DNA of 64,000 nucleotides from an uncultured Allorhizobium sp. (GTDB lineage Bacteria; Pseudomonadota; Alphaproteobacteria; Rhizobiales; Rhizobiaceae): positions 2,185,001-2,249,000 of the forward strand of contig OY288189.1 in NCBI GenBank assembly GCA_958439205.1. The letters run 5' to 3'. A program made the position numbers and the translations under genes. The notes under the pieces were generated by a model, which searched no databases, had not been told where the DNA came from, and saw only the letters and a list, made by a program, of their open reading frames with translations. Positions 28,360 to 36,589 of this stretch are shown here, in pieces (within the stretch, counting starts at the first letter, position 1; each line of letters begins with the position of its first letter).

Positions 28360-28860
28360 ATGAACCTCATGGAAATCGAAATCGAACGCCAGTCAAACCC
28401 GGTCGACATGATCGAGTTTGTTGCGGCGACCAATGACTGGTCGTTCGAACGTTCGGGCGAAGACGAAATCGCGATGACAGTCGAAGGCCGTTGGGCCGAC
28501 TATCACGTCTCCTTCTCCTGGATGGAGGAGTTCGAGGCGCTGCATCTCGCCTCTGCCTTCGATCTGAAGATCCCTGAGAACCGGCTCAACGAAGTCATCA
28601 AGCTTCTCTCCTACGTCAATGGCCAGGTGCTGATGGGGCATTTCGACCTGTGGCGGAACGAGGACGTGGTGATCTTCCGCCAGTCCCTTCTGCTGGCCGG
28701 CGGTGCCGAGCCGACCAACCGCCAGGTCGAGGTCTTGCTTTCGTCTGCCGTCGATGCCTGCGAAGCCTATTACCAGGCGTTTCAGTTCGTCGTCTGGTCC
28801 GGCATGGACGCCAAGAGCGCCATGGATGCGGTCCTCTTCGAGACCGTCGGAGAAGCCTGA
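28360..28860 (+). CDS. YbjN domain-containing protein
   Basis: 166 residues with the YbjN fold pattern: VDMIEFVAATNDWSFERSGE, then VSFSWMEEFEALHLASAFDL, and VNGQVLMGHFDLWRNEDVVI. YbjN is fold-related to secretion chaperones; in E. coli it is linked to motility and stress, but no biochemical role is set. It ends two bases before the proC ATG, so ybjN, proC and the tRNA-binding protein form one tight operon. The long structured leader upstream may carry regulation. Confidence 0.88.
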   Translation: MNLMEIEIERQSNPVDMIEFVAATNDWSFERSGEDEIAMTVEGRWADYHVSFSWMEEFEALHLASAFDLKIPENRLNEVIKLLSYVNGQVLMGHFDLWRNEDVVIFRQSLLLAGGAEPTNRQVEVLLSSAVDACEAYYQAFQFVVWSGMDAKSAMDAVLFETVGEA

Positions 28861-28862
28861 GC

Positions 28863-29681
28863 ATGACAAATGCCGCATTCGGACACATCGTCCTCGTCGG
28901 GGCCGGCAATATGGGCGGCGCGATGCTGGCCGGCTGGCTGAAGAGTGGTGTGCCGGGGGCGTCGATCACTGTGCTCGACCCCGGTCCTTCCGAGACAATG
29001 ATGGCAATGATCGCCGAAGCGGGTGCGCGGCATTCCGTTTCGCCGCCCGAGGGGCTGGTCGCCGATATCCTGTTTCTTGCGGTGAAGCCGCAGGTGATGG
29101 ACGCCGTTCTTCCGGGACTGGCATGCGTCGTTGGCCCGCAGACAACGGTCGTCTCGGTCGCGGCCGGCAAGACCATCGCCTCGATGGAAGGCCATCTCGG
29201 CAAGGCTGCCATGGTGCGCGCCATGCCGAACACGCCGGCCATGGTTGGCCGTGGCGTTACCGGCGCCTATGCCAATGCGGCTGTGACAGACGTACAACGT
29301 GACATCGTCCATCGCCTCCTGCAGGTCTCAGGGCCGGTCGAATGGGTGGGAAGCGAAGCAGACATCAATGCTGTGACTGCGCTTTCAGGCAGCGGTCCGG
29401 CCTATGTATTCTACCTCGTCGAATGCATGGCAGAGGCAGGCCGGAAAGCGGGCCTGCCGGCGGACCTCGCCATGCGTCTCGCACGAGAAACGGTCGCGGG
29501 GGCTGGTGAATTGTTGCACCAGTCCCCCGACCCTGCCTCTCAGTTGCGCGAGAACGTGACATCGCCCGGTGGCACGACGGCGGCAGCACTTTCTGTGTTG
29601 ATGGCCGAGGACGGCATGCAGCCGCTGTTTGATGTGGCGATCGAGGCCGCGCGCAAGCGGGCCGAGGAACTCGCCCAGTGA
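28863..29681 (+). CDS. proC: pyrroline-5-carboxylate reductase
   Basis: 272 residues from the ATG at 28863, two bases after the YbjN stop. The N-terminal NAD(P)-binding glycine motif is [18 protein letters not shown], and the C-terminal P5CR signature is [20 protein letters not shown], preceded by [13 protein letters not shown]. ProC reduces pyrroline-5-carboxylate to proline in the cytoplasm. Its end overlaps the next gene by four bases (GTGA). Confidence 0.97.
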   Translation: MTNAAFGHIVLVGAGNMGGAMLAGWLKSGVPGASITVLDPGPSETMMAMIAEAGARHSVSPPEGLVADILFLAVKPQVMDAVLPGLACVVGPQTTVVSVAAGKTIASMEGHLGKAAMVRAMPNTPAMVGRGVTGAYANAAVTDVQRDIVHRLLQVSGPVEWVGSEADINAVTALSGSGPAYVFYLVECMAEAGRKAGLPADLAMRLARETVAGAGELLHQSPDPASQLRENVTSPGGTTAAALSVLMAEDGMQPLFDVAIEAARKRAEELAQ

Positions 29682-30022
29682 GCGGAACCGAGATCACCTT
29701 TGCCGATTTCGAAAAGGTCGATATCCGTGTCGGCACGATCGTCGAGGTCGAGGCCTTTCCGGAGGCGCGCAAGCCGGCCTTCAAGCTCAAGATCGATTTC
29801 GGTCCCGAGATCGGCATCAAGAAGTCGTCGGCTCAGATCACCGTGCATTACACGCCGGAGACGCTGATCGGCCGTCAGGTGCTGGGGGTGGTCAACTTTC
29901 CGCCACGCCAGATCGGTCCGTTTCGCTCCGAGGTGCTGACCCTCGGCTTCGAGGATGAGAATGGCGCGATCGCGTTGGCGGCAGTCGAGCAGCCTGTGCC
30001 CAACGGCAAGAAGCTGATGTGA
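29678..30022 (+). CDS. tRNA-binding domain protein, CsaA-like
   Basis: 114 residues starting at a GTG inside the proC stop (GTGA). It is a stand-alone EMAP/Arc1p-type OB fold: [20 protein letters not shown], then [20 protein letters not shown] and [20 protein letters not shown]. Bacillus CsaA of the same type shows chaperone and secretion-related activity and binds tRNA. Co-translated with proC; a terminator follows within 10 bases. Confidence 0.93.
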   Translation: MSGTEITFADFEKVDIRVGTIVEVEAFPEARKPAFKLKIDFGPEIGIKKSSAQITVHYTPETLIGRQVLGVVNFPPRQIGPFRSEVLTLGFEDENGAIALAAVEQPVPNGKKLM

Positions 30023-30027
30023 TCTGC

Positions 30028-30054
30028 GGGGCCTTTGGCCCCTTTCTTTTTCTC
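30028..30054 (+). terminator. intrinsic terminator of the ybjN-proC-csaA operon
   Basis: GGGGCC-TTT-GGCCCC followed by TTTCTTTTTCTC, starting 5 bases after the stop codon of the tRNA-binding protein gene. Confidence 0.85.
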
Positions 30055-30060
30055 AAGTCC

Positions 30061-31443
30061 TCAAACGGGTACGCGGATGACGGCGCGCAGGCCGCCGAGC
30101 GGGCTGTCTTCGAGCGTGACGTTGCCGCCATGGCTTCGGGCGATGTCGCGTGCGATGGCAAGGCCGAGGCCTGTGCCTGAAGCGTCGAGGTTGCGCGCCT
30201 CATCGAGGCGGTAGAAGGGCTTGAAGACGTCGTCGCGCGCTTCCTTTGGGATGCCCGGACCGTCGTCATCGAATATGATCACCAGCCATTTCGCCGTATG
30301 CCTTGCATCGATGTCGAGCCGGTTCGCATAACGGCGGGCATTCGACGCGAGGTTCGTGACGAGGCGCGTGAAGGCGGTCGGGCGCACGAAGACCAGCGGG
30401 TCGCCGTCGAGCTTCCAGGTGAGCGCGCGCTCATGCAGCGCAAAGTCTGCCTCGACCCGCTCGAACAGTTCGGAGAGGTCGAGCCTGCCGACATCTTCTT
30501 CGACCTCTCCCTTGGCGAAGTCCAGGTAACCTTCGAGCATGCTCTGCATGTCGTCGATATCCTGGTTCAGGCTATCGAGTTCCGGCCCGTCGCCGGCGAG
30601 TGCCAGTTGCAGGCGAAAGCGGGTGAGGATGGTGCGCAGGTCGTGGCTGACGCCGGCGAGCATGGCAGTTCGCTGTTCCATCTGGCGCTCGATGCGCTCG
30701 CGCATCAGGATGAAGGCGAGGCCGGCGCGGCGGACTTCGTCGGCGCCGCGGGGGGAGAAGCCTTCCGGCGGGCGCTGGCCTTTGCCGAAGCTCTCGGCCG
30801 CGTTTGCGAGCGCCGTGATCGGCCGGATCTGGCCGCGCAGGAAGAGGATCGAGATGACGATCAGCACGAGCGCCGTCGAGACCATCCAGACAAGGAAGAT
30901 GTGGGTGTTGGATGCGTAGGCGGAATTGCGCGAGGCAAAGATGCGCAGCGTCTGGTCTTCGAGCACGATGCGGATCTCGACCAGCCGCGACATGCCGACG
31001 GTGTCGATCCAGAACGGGCGGCGGATCTGCTCGGCGATCTCGTCCGACAGGATCTGGTCGAGAATGGAGAAGAAGGGCCGCTGGCGGGGTGAGGGGAGCT
31101 CGGTGCCGGGTTCGAGAGATACGATCAGGTTCAGGCGGCTTGCTGCGACGTTGACGATTTTGTCGAAGTCTTCCCGCTCCGGATAGAGCTCGATGAGCTC
31201 GATCACGGCGGAAATGTCGCGGGTGACGGCTTCGGAGAGGCGTTCGGTCACCAGCTGCCAGTGGCGCTCCATGAAGACGAAGGCGACGACGGTCTGCAGG
31301 ATCAGCATCGGCAGGATGATGATGAGCAGCGAGCGGGCATAGAGACCGGTCGGCAGACGGTGCCGCAGCCAGCGCAGCATGCCGGAGATGCCGGTCGCCG
31401 GGCTGCGGTCCTGATCGCGGCGGATCTGATCGAACAGCGTCAT
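30061..31443 (-). CDS. sensor histidine kinase, EnvZ/OmpR-partner type
   Basis: 460 residues: N-terminal helix (residues ~37-58: SLLIIILPMLILQTVVAFVF), periplasmic domain (~60-185), second helix (~187-205), HAMP, then the H-box LAGVSHDLRTILTRFRL with the phospho-accepting histidine, N-box (LVTNLASNARRYA), and G-boxes (FDDDGPGIPKEARDDVFKPF; GTGLGLAIARDIARSHGG). It partners the response regulator just upstream (40-base gap) and phosphorylates it in response to an unknown envelope signal. Order MarR - regulator - kinase on one transcript. Confidence 0.94.
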   Translation of the reverse strand: MTLFDQIRRDQDRSPATGISGMLRWLRHRLPTGLYARSLLIIILPMLILQTVVAFVFMERHWQLVTERLSEAVTRDISAVIELIELYPEREDFDKIVNVAASRLNLIVSLEPGTELPSPRQRPFFSILDQILSDEIAEQIRRPFWIDTVGMSRLVEIRIVLEDQTLRIFASRNSAYASNTHIFLVWMVSTALVLIVISILFLRGQIRPITALANAAESFGKGQRPPEGFSPRGADEVRRAGLAFILMRERIERQMEQRTAMLAGVSHDLRTILTRFRLQLALAGDGPELDSLNQDIDDMQSMLEGYLDFAKGEVEEDVGRLDLSELFERVEADFALHERALTWKLDGDPLVFVRPTAFTRLVTNLASNARRYANRLDIDARHTAKWLVIIFDDDGPGIPKEARDDVFKPFYRLDEARNLDASGTGLGLAIARDIARSHGGNVTLEDSPLGGLRAVIRVPV

Positions 31444-31483
31444 GTCACTTTCCTCGACGCATGCTGCGCCGTTGCCGAGGGCT

Positions 31484-32200
31484 TCAATCCATGCTCAGGC
31501 GGTAGCCGATGCCACGGACCGTCTGCAGCCAGACGGGGTTGGCCGGGTCGTCTTCGATCTTGCGCCGCAAGCGGTTGATCTGGACATCGATCGTGCGCTC
31601 ACCCACTTCGGCGTCGTTTCCGACCAGTTCGTGGCGCGGGATGGTGTCGCCGGCGCGGGTGGCGAAGAGATACATGATATCCTGCTCGCGGTCGGTGAGG
31701 CGGATCACCTCGGCGCCCTTGCGCAATTCCTTGCGCAGCACTGAGAAGGTGTAGGGGCCGAACATGACCTGCTCGATCTTCGGCGCATCCGGGTTCATGT
31801 TGCGCTTCAGGATATTGTTGATCCGGAGCACGAGTTCGCGCGGGTCGAAGGGCTTGGCGAGGTAGTCGTCGGCGCCGGCTTCGAGGCCTGCGATGCGGCT
31901 GTCGGCTTCGGAGCGGGCGGTGAGCAGAATGATAGGCACCCGCTTCTCGTCGGAAAGGCTCTGGGTCAGCGAGAGGCCGGATTCGCCGGGCATCATCACG
32001 TCGAGGACGAGGAGATCGAAGCTCAGACCTTCCAGTTTGCGGCGCGCTTCGGCAGCGTCAGCTGCGACCGAGACGCGAAATCCCTTTTCCGTCAGGAAGC
32101 GGTGCAGCAGGTCGCGGATGCGGGTGTCGTCGTCGACGACGAGGAGGTGCGGGGCGTCATCGGTGAGCTCAATCTTCTTCGACACGTCAGTCGGCTCCAT
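31484..32200 (-). CDS. OmpR/PhoB-type response regulator
   Basis: 238 residues. The receiver domain has the acidic pair in HLLVVDDDTRIRDLL, phosphorylation site Asp67 in DLLVLDVMMPGE, and lysine in DDYLAKPFDPRELVLRI. The C-terminal winged helix ends RTIDVQINRLRRKIEDDP and VWLQTVRGIGYRLSMD. It pairs with the downstream EnvZ-like kinase. Its first codons overlap the end of the MarR gene by 14 bases, so expression is coupled to the MarR protein. Confidence 0.95.
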   Translation of the reverse strand: MEPTDVSKKIELTDDAPHLLVVDDDTRIRDLLHRFLTEKGFRVSVAADAAEARRKLEGLSFDLLVLDVMMPGESGLSLTQSLSDEKRVPIILLTARSEADSRIAGLEAGADDYLAKPFDPRELVLRINNILKRNMNPDAPKIEQVMFGPYTFSVLRKELRKGAEVIRLTDREQDIMYLFATRAGDTIPRHELVGNDAEVGERTIDVQINRLRRKIEDDPANPVWLQTVRGIGYRLSMD

Positions 32201-32711
32201 CCGTCTCGAGGGGCTGTGTCACGGTCTGTTTCTGCATGCCTTCGAGGAAGCGACGCACCGTCGCGCGCTCGTCTGATGTCATGCCATCCATGGCGTGGGC
32301 GATGCGGCGGGACTGCGGCTCGGAGAGCGCCAGCGACAGCTCGCGGCCGGCAAGCGTCGGGTAGAGGCGGCGCTGGCGGCGATCGGCTGGGCCTGCCATC
32401 TGGCGGATATAGCCGCTGTCGATCAGCTCCTTCAGCACCCGGGCGAGGCTCTGCTTGGTGATCTGCAGGATGCCCAGGAGGTCTGCGACCGTCATGCCCG
32501 GCCGGCGGCTGACGAAATGGACAACGCGGTGATGGGCGCGGCCATAGCCGAGCTTGGCCAGGATGGCATCCGGATCAGACACGAAATCGCGATAGGCGAA
32601 AAACAGGCTTTCGATGGTTTCGAAGTCGATCGTCTTGTCATCGACCACCGGCAGGTCCGGCAGGGTCTTCTTGGCAGTCTTCGTCGCAGACTGTCGGGCC
32701 ACGCTCGTCAT
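32187..32711 (-). CDS. MarR family transcriptional regulator
   Basis: 174 residues from the ATG at 32711, chosen for GGAGGAAAGGA directly upstream; the frame continues further 5' without a ribosome site. The winged-helix segment is VADLLGILQITKQSLARVLK (residues ~91-110), followed by the wing MAGPADRRQRRLYPTLAGRE, whose DxRxxR pattern is diagnostic. It heads the operon with the two-component pair and could repress it. A tandem AAATTT motif lies about 160 bases upstream. Confidence 0.92.
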   Translation of the reverse strand: MTSVARQSATKTAKKTLPDLPVVDDKTIDFETIESLFFAYRDFVSDPDAILAKLGYGRAHHRVVHFVSRRPGMTVADLLGILQITKQSLARVLKELIDSGYIRQMAGPADRRQRRLYPTLAGRELSLALSEPQSRRIAHAMDGMTSDERATVRRFLEGMQKQTVTQPLETDGAD

Positions 32712-33020
32712 TCCTTTCCTCCGGCGCAAGCGACTGTCAGCTCGCGAACGCCGGTTCATCCACTCATCGCTCAGGGTCGATGCTTCCCCCGCGGCCGGTC
32801 CGTTTGCCGGTCGGCCATTGATCCACGTCTCACTGACGGTGATTGCCGGCAAAACTATGCGCAAGTGTAGCAAATTTCCAACAAATTTACGCAGATCGCA
32901 CAGCTTACGGGTGGGATGCGAAACCTATCGCCACCAGCCTCGTTACTGCAGCACTGATCAAGCGCAAGCCCGGGACAAGCCAATTCGGCGAAGCTTGGCG
33001 AAGGAGAGAGGACTTTCACC
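32712..33020. other. divergent promoter region between marR and a small membrane protein gene
   Basis: 309 bases without a supported gene. The right half is AT-richer than the surroundings and contains CAAATTTC and CAAATTTA at 32871-32889 plus a GGAGAGAGGA ribosome site before the ATG at 33021. Confidence 0.5.
32872..32888. promoter_or_regulatory. tandem AAATTT palindromes one helical turn apart
   Basis: AAATTT at 32872-32877 and again at 32883-32888 (centre spacing 11 bases), in the divergent region upstream of the MarR gene. Self-complementary half-turn-phased motifs suit a dimeric winged-helix regulator. Candidate only. Confidence 0.3.
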
Positions 33021-33176
33021 ATGACGGATCGTGAGCAGACCACCGAGACTTCCAGCCTGCGCCCTGTTGCCGTGCTGGTCTTTACCGCAAAGATCATGGT
33101 TGCGAGCTTCCTGGTGGCCCAGGCCTCCATTCTGCCGGCCTCGCCAGTGTCGCAGGTCTACGGCCTTTCGCGCTGA
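33021..33176 (+). CDS. small (51-residue) single-helix membrane protein
   Basis: Short open frame ATG 33021 to TGA 33176, with GGAGAGAGGA upstream. The product starts MTDREQTTETSSLRPVAVLV and has one hydrophobic stretch (residues ~14-41: PVAVLVFTAKIMVASFLV, then AQASILPA) and a short polar end. Codon use looks like the neighbours. It could be an inner-membrane peptide or an uncleaved signal-like protein. No family recognised. The next gene on the same strand begins 85 bases on. Confidence 0.5.
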   Translation: MTDREQTTETSSLRPVAVLVFTAKIMVASFLVAQASILPASPVSQVYGLSR

Positions 33177-33261
33177 TCTCTGTACCGCTTCGCTTGCGGT
33201 TTCTCTCGTTTCCAAGGCGTGTTAAGGCGCTTCACCGAACCGAGAGAAGGACCGCCAGCCG

Positions 33262-33906
33262 ATGGGACAGATTCAAGCGGGCATCATCCCCGTCACCCCT
33301 TTTCAGCAGAACTGCACCATCCTGTTCGATGACGAGACGCGCGAAGGCGTGATCGTCGATCCGGGCGGCGATGTCGACGTCATCCTGCAGGTGATTGCGG
33401 AGAATGCCATCACGCTCAAGGCGATCTGGCTGACGCATGGTCACCTCGATCACGCGGGCGGTGCGGCAGAACTCAAGGAAAAGACCGGCCTCACCATCAT
33501 CGGACCGCACAAGGACGACCTGCCGCTTCTGCAGCGGATCGAAACCCAGGCTGCGACCTATGGCATCGACGGTTTGCGCAGCGTCGTTCCGGACCAGTTG
33601 CTGGAAGACGGGGAGACGGTTTCGTTCGGCGACCACGTATTCGAGGTCTATCATTGCCCGGGCCACGCACCGGGGCATGTCATCTATTTCAACCGGTCGC
33701 AGAAGTTCGCCCATCTCGGCGATGTGCTGTTTAGCGGCTCTGTTGGTCGCACGGATCTGCCGGGCGGCGATCATCAGACGCTGATGAACTCGATCCGCGA
33801 CAAGGTCCTGCCACTCGGCGATGACGTCGGCTTCATCTGCGGTCACGGGCCGGGTAGCCGGATTGGGGACGAGCGTCGCTCCAATCCCTTCATTCAGGGT
33901 CTCTGA
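33262..33906 (+). CDS. MBL-fold metallo-hydrolase (glyoxalase II-like)
   Basis: 214 residues. The metal-binding motif is THGHLDHAGG (HxHxDH), with further ligands in YHCPGHAPGHVIYF, LGDVLFSGSVGRTDLPGGDH and ICGHGPGSRIGDERR. The small size and lack of the C-terminal glutathione-binding domain put it in the YcbL/glyoxalase-II-like group of hydrolases rather than true GloB. The start of the protein, IPVTPFQQNCTILFDDET, is typical of that group. A terminator follows directly. Confidence 0.93.
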   Translation: MGQIQAGIIPVTPFQQNCTILFDDETREGVIVDPGGDVDVILQVIAENAITLKAIWLTHGHLDHAGGAAELKEKTGLTIIGPHKDDLPLLQRIETQAATYGIDGLRSVVPDQLLEDGETVSFGDHVFEVYHCPGHAPGHVIYFNRSQKFAHLGDVLFSGSVGRTDLPGGDHQTLMNSIRDKVLPLGDDVGFICGHGPGSRIGDERRSNPFIQGL

Positions 33907-33911
33907 ACGAC

Positions 33912-33938
33912 AAAAGCGCCGGATGACCGGCGCTTTTT
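33912..33938 (+). terminator. bidirectional intrinsic terminator
   Basis: AAAAGCGCCGG-ATGA-CCGGCGCTTTTT: 11-bp stem starting 5 bases after the MBL hydrolase stop, with T-run on the plus strand and A-run (T on the other strand) on the left. It separates that gene from the convergent BA14K gene. Confidence 0.85.
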
Positions 33939-33960
33939 CATTTGTGCGGCACTGCTTGGC

Positions 33961-34416
33961 TCAGCCGGCCGTGCAGAAATGGGTGCGACCGTCATAGCCG
34001 ACGAAGGTGCCGGTGCGCGGATTGAAGCTCCGGTAACGCTGCGAGCAGTAGTCATACCAGGCGCCGGTCCAGGGCTCGACGCCATAGGACTGAACGACAG
34101 GGCGCGGCTGCTGATAGACCGGGCGCGGGCGGTAGGTGTGGCGCGGCGGCGGCGGCGGATAATCGTCGACATAGTAGTCGCGGTCGTCATAGACGGAGAC
34201 CGGACGGTCGATATAGACGCGGCGCTGCGGAGCCGGATTTGCGAGTGCGGAGCCGACGATCACACCGGTCGCCAGACCGATCACGCCGAGGGCGAGCGCA
34301 TCATCGCCACGGTGATGGCGATAGTAGCGGTCACCGGCCTCGGCCTGCGTTGCAGCAGCGATCGGCGTCAGGGTGACTGCGGCCGCGAGAAGAGCGTTTT
34401 GCGCGAATTTCATCAT
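33961..34416 (-). CDS. BA14K family secreted protein
   Basis: 151 residues: signal peptide (residues 1-27, ALLAAAVTLTPIAAATQAEA), a short hydrophobic/glycine stretch (LALGVIGLATGVIVGSALAN), a proline- and tyrosine-rich linker (YPPPPPRHTYRPRPVYQQP), and the C-terminal BA14K motif (WYDYCSQRYRSFNPRTGTFV; GYDGRTHFC). BA14K proteins, first described in Brucella as immunoreactive and lectin-like, are found in Rhizobiales and sit in the periplasm or on the surface. The role here is unknown. Confidence 0.9.
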   Translation of the reverse strand: MMKFAQNALLAAAVTLTPIAAATQAEAGDRYYRHHRGDDALALGVIGLATGVIVGSALANPAPQRRVYIDRPVSVYDDRDYYVDDYPPPPPRHTYRPRPVYQQPRPVVQSYGVEPWTGAWYDYCSQRYRSFNPRTGTFVGYDGRTHFCTAG

Positions 34417-34520
34417 GACGTCTGTTCCTCAGCCTTGGCTAACCAGGGGCCGGTGCGGTCTGTTCGGGCCACCGGCGATGATTGCAATCTATGAGGCGCC
34501 GCCTGAACGCAGGCTGAACG

Positions 34521-34544
34521 AAAAAACCCGGCAAAAATGCCGGG
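34521..34544 (-). terminator. intrinsic terminator of cspA
   Basis: On the minus strand CCCGGCA-TTTT-TGCCGGG followed by TTTTTT, 27 bases after the cspA stop. Perfect 7-bp stem. Confidence 0.88.
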
Positions 34545-34571
34545 CCGCAATTCGTCGAAAACCGGATGATA

Positions 34572-34787
34572 TCAGCCGGAGATCTGAAGGTTTACGGCCT
34601 TAGGGCCCTTGCCACGGCGATCGGGTTCGGTGTCGAAGCTGACCTTCTGGTTTTCGGTCAGACCCGACAGGCCCGATGCCTGAACAGCGGAGATGTGGAC
34701 GAAGATGTCCGCGCCGCCATTGTCGGGCTTGATGAAGCCAAAGCCCTTGTCGGTATTGAAGAATTTTACAGTGCCAGTCTCGGCCAT
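34572..34787 (-). CDS. cspA: cold-shock domain protein, CspA family
   Basis: 71 residues with RNP1 KGFGFIKPDNGG and RNP2 IFVHISAVQASG. It starts MAETGTVKFFNTDKGFGFIK, as in rhizobial CspA proteins. It is a single-stranded nucleic-acid-binding OB fold, acting as RNA chaperone. AAAAGGA lies eight bases before the ATG. A long gene-free region upstream may hold its promoter and a structured leader, usual for cold-shock genes. Which of the several Csp paralogues it is cannot be told. Confidence 0.95.
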   Translation of the reverse strand: MAETGTVKFFNTDKGFGFIKPDNGGADIFVHISAVQASGLSGLTENQKVSFDTEPDRRGKGPKAVNLQISG

Positions 34788-35325
34788 GCGTCAGGTCCTT
34801 TTCTCTCTGCCCGTATTCGGCGGGGCAGCATTGCAATGTACCCGCAAGCGGGTGAGCGACAGGCATTTGTCGATATTGGAGGAAAGGGGCCCTGTTACCG
34901 CAGACTAACTCCAGTCAATGTTTCCATCTTCTCAAGTTCGACTGCCCGGGGTTGTTATAGCGTCCCCGGCGCGCATTACTTTATAGGTCTTCCCATGCTC
35001 GCAAAATTGCCCGAACTCACGAAGAGTGCTTGGTTTGGCGGAAATTGGCAAGTGAAAGTTTTAACCCTTCCGAAGGGGAGAGTCCTTTGTTTTCAGTGCG
35101 AACAGGGTGATTCGAATTGGCGGCAAGCCCGCTTTGCGTCGTTTTGGCGAAAATTTGCATCGCTTGCGATGGAGATCGCGGGAAAAGCCTGCGCAAACAC
35201 GGAAAATTGCGGATGAAAATTTTCCGTGTTCGCTTCTGCGCAGCGTGGAAACGAGAGGCGCTAGAGCCGCAAATTAGCCCCTAAAAGGGACGATTGATGG
35301 CTTCGAGAGGGGTTTGAGCCGGTAC
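34788..35325. other. 538-base gene-free region upstream of cspA
   Basis: AT-richer than the window average, with no frame showing normal codon use or a recognisable protein. It contains a perfect 13-bp stem AACACGGAAAATT / AATTTTCCGTGTT (35196-35208 and 35218-35230, 9-base loop). Probably the cspA promoter and leader; a small RNA on either strand is possible. Confidence 0.5.
35196..35230. repeat. perfect 13-bp inverted repeat
   Basis: AACACGGAAAATT (35196-35208), loop GCGGATGAA, AATTTTCCGTGTT (35218-35230). AT-rich in the middle, with no T-run after either arm, so not a normal terminator. It lies ~95 bases past the stop of the sugar dehydrogenase and ~410 bases before cspA. Confidence 0.6.
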
Positions 35326-36468
35326 TCAGCTTTCGCCGCTGCGGGTAATCCGCAAGAGCTGACCATCTTCCTCGTCGGTCACGAGCAGTATCGAACCATC
35401 CGGGGCGACCTTGACGTCGCGGATACGGCCATACTCACCCTGCAGCATTCGCTCCTCTGCGCCGATCGAGCCGTCTGCGCTGCGATCGATACGGGCAACA
35501 AGCTGGTACTTGAGGGCCGCGACGAGGAAGTCACCCTCCCATTCCGGGAACATGGCGCCGCGATAGATCGCTAGCGCGCCCGGCGCAATCGAGGGATCCC
35601 AATAGTGGAGGGGCTGTTCGTAGCCATCCGCCGACTGGCCAATGCCGATTTCGGCGCCTGAGTAATGCTTGCCGTAGGAGATGACCGGCCAGCCGTAATT
35701 GTTGCCGGCGTCTGGAGCGTTGATCTCGTCGCCACCACGCGCGCCATGCTCGACCGTGTAGAGCCGGTTGTCGGCGGGATCGATGGTGAGACCTTGCGGA
35801 TTGCGATGACCGCTCGACCAGACTTCCGCCAAGGACTGGCCCTTCGGGTTGGCGGCGGACGGACTGCCGTCGGCATTGATGCGCATGATCTTGCCGGCGT
35901 GATCGGCGGGATCCTGCGCCCGATCTTCCTCACCACGGTCGCCGATGCCGAAGAACAGGCTGCCATCTGCGGCGATCGCGATACGCGAGCCGAAATGCTG
36001 GCCGGCGCGGGTCAGCTTGTTCATCAGAAAGATCCGGCGCACGTCTTCGAGCCGCCTTTCGTTCTGGCTGAGGCGGGCGGAAAACACTCCAGTACCCTGA
36101 CCGCCCGGGCCGGGTGTGGCTGCCGTGAAGAAGAGGCGCCGCGTTTCAGCAAAGTCGGGGGCGAGGGCGATGTCGAGCAGGCCGCCCTGGCCGACGGCAG
36201 CGATCCTCGGCAGACCACCCAAGGGCTGCCCGACCTCGCCGTCGCGGATGATGCGGATGCGGCCGGGGCGCTCGGTGACGATATAGGCACCATCAGGCAA
36301 GACCTCGACAGACCAGGGGTGCTCCAGGCCGCCGGCGATGCTGGTGACCTCGATCTTGACGTTGTCGACAGGATGCTCGCGGGTTTCCTGCGCATAGAGG
36401 GGCAATGCCATCGAGAAAGCGAGAAGCGGGGCGATCATCCACGCAGTCTGGTTCAAGCGGTTCGGCAT
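35326..36468 (-). CDS. PQQ-dependent sugar dehydrogenase (soluble, Asd/YliI type), first copy
   Basis: 380 residues from the ATG at 36468, for which CAAGGAG is correctly spaced; the ATG two codons earlier is too close. Signal peptide at residues ~1-28. Six-bladed propeller signatures: LEHPWSVEVLPDGAYIVTER, GQGGLLDIALAPDF, GSRIAIAADGSLFFGIGDRG, HRNPQGLTIDP, YTVEHGARGGDEINAPDAGN and NYGWPVISYG. These are the blades and PQQ/calcium site of aldose sugar dehydrogenases, which oxidise sugars in the periplasm. A second, related copy lies at 40.6-41.8 kb. Confidence 0.93.
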   Translation of the reverse strand: MPNRLNQTAWMIAPLLAFSMALPLYAQETREHPVDNVKIEVTSIAGGLEHPWSVEVLPDGAYIVTERPGRIRIIRDGEVGQPLGGLPRIAAVGQGGLLDIALAPDFAETRRLFFTAATPGPGGQGTGVFSARLSQNERRLEDVRRIFLMNKLTRAGQHFGSRIAIAADGSLFFGIGDRGEEDRAQDPADHAGKIMRINADGSPSAANPKGQSLAEVWSSGHRNPQGLTIDPADNRLYTVEHGARGGDEINAPDAGNNYGWPVISYGKHYSGAEIGIGQSADGYEQPLHYWDPSIAPGALAIYRGAMFPEWEGDFLVAALKYQLVARIDRSADGSIGAEERMLQGEYGRIRDVKVAPDGSILLVTDEEDGQLLRITRSGES

Positions 36469-36589
36469 CGTCATCTCCTTGTCCGGCAGCTCTCCCGCTC
36501 AGAATGTGGGAACAGCGGTGCCTGCGACAAGGCAGAGCGATGACGGAGGGCGCCTCCTGACCGAAAAGTGAAGAGGCGCCGACGTGACG

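Noticed and set aside
34566..35216. 216-codon plus-strand open frame across cspA and its upstream region
   Set aside because: Starts opposite cspA and has no family pattern in the part beyond; no ribosome site.
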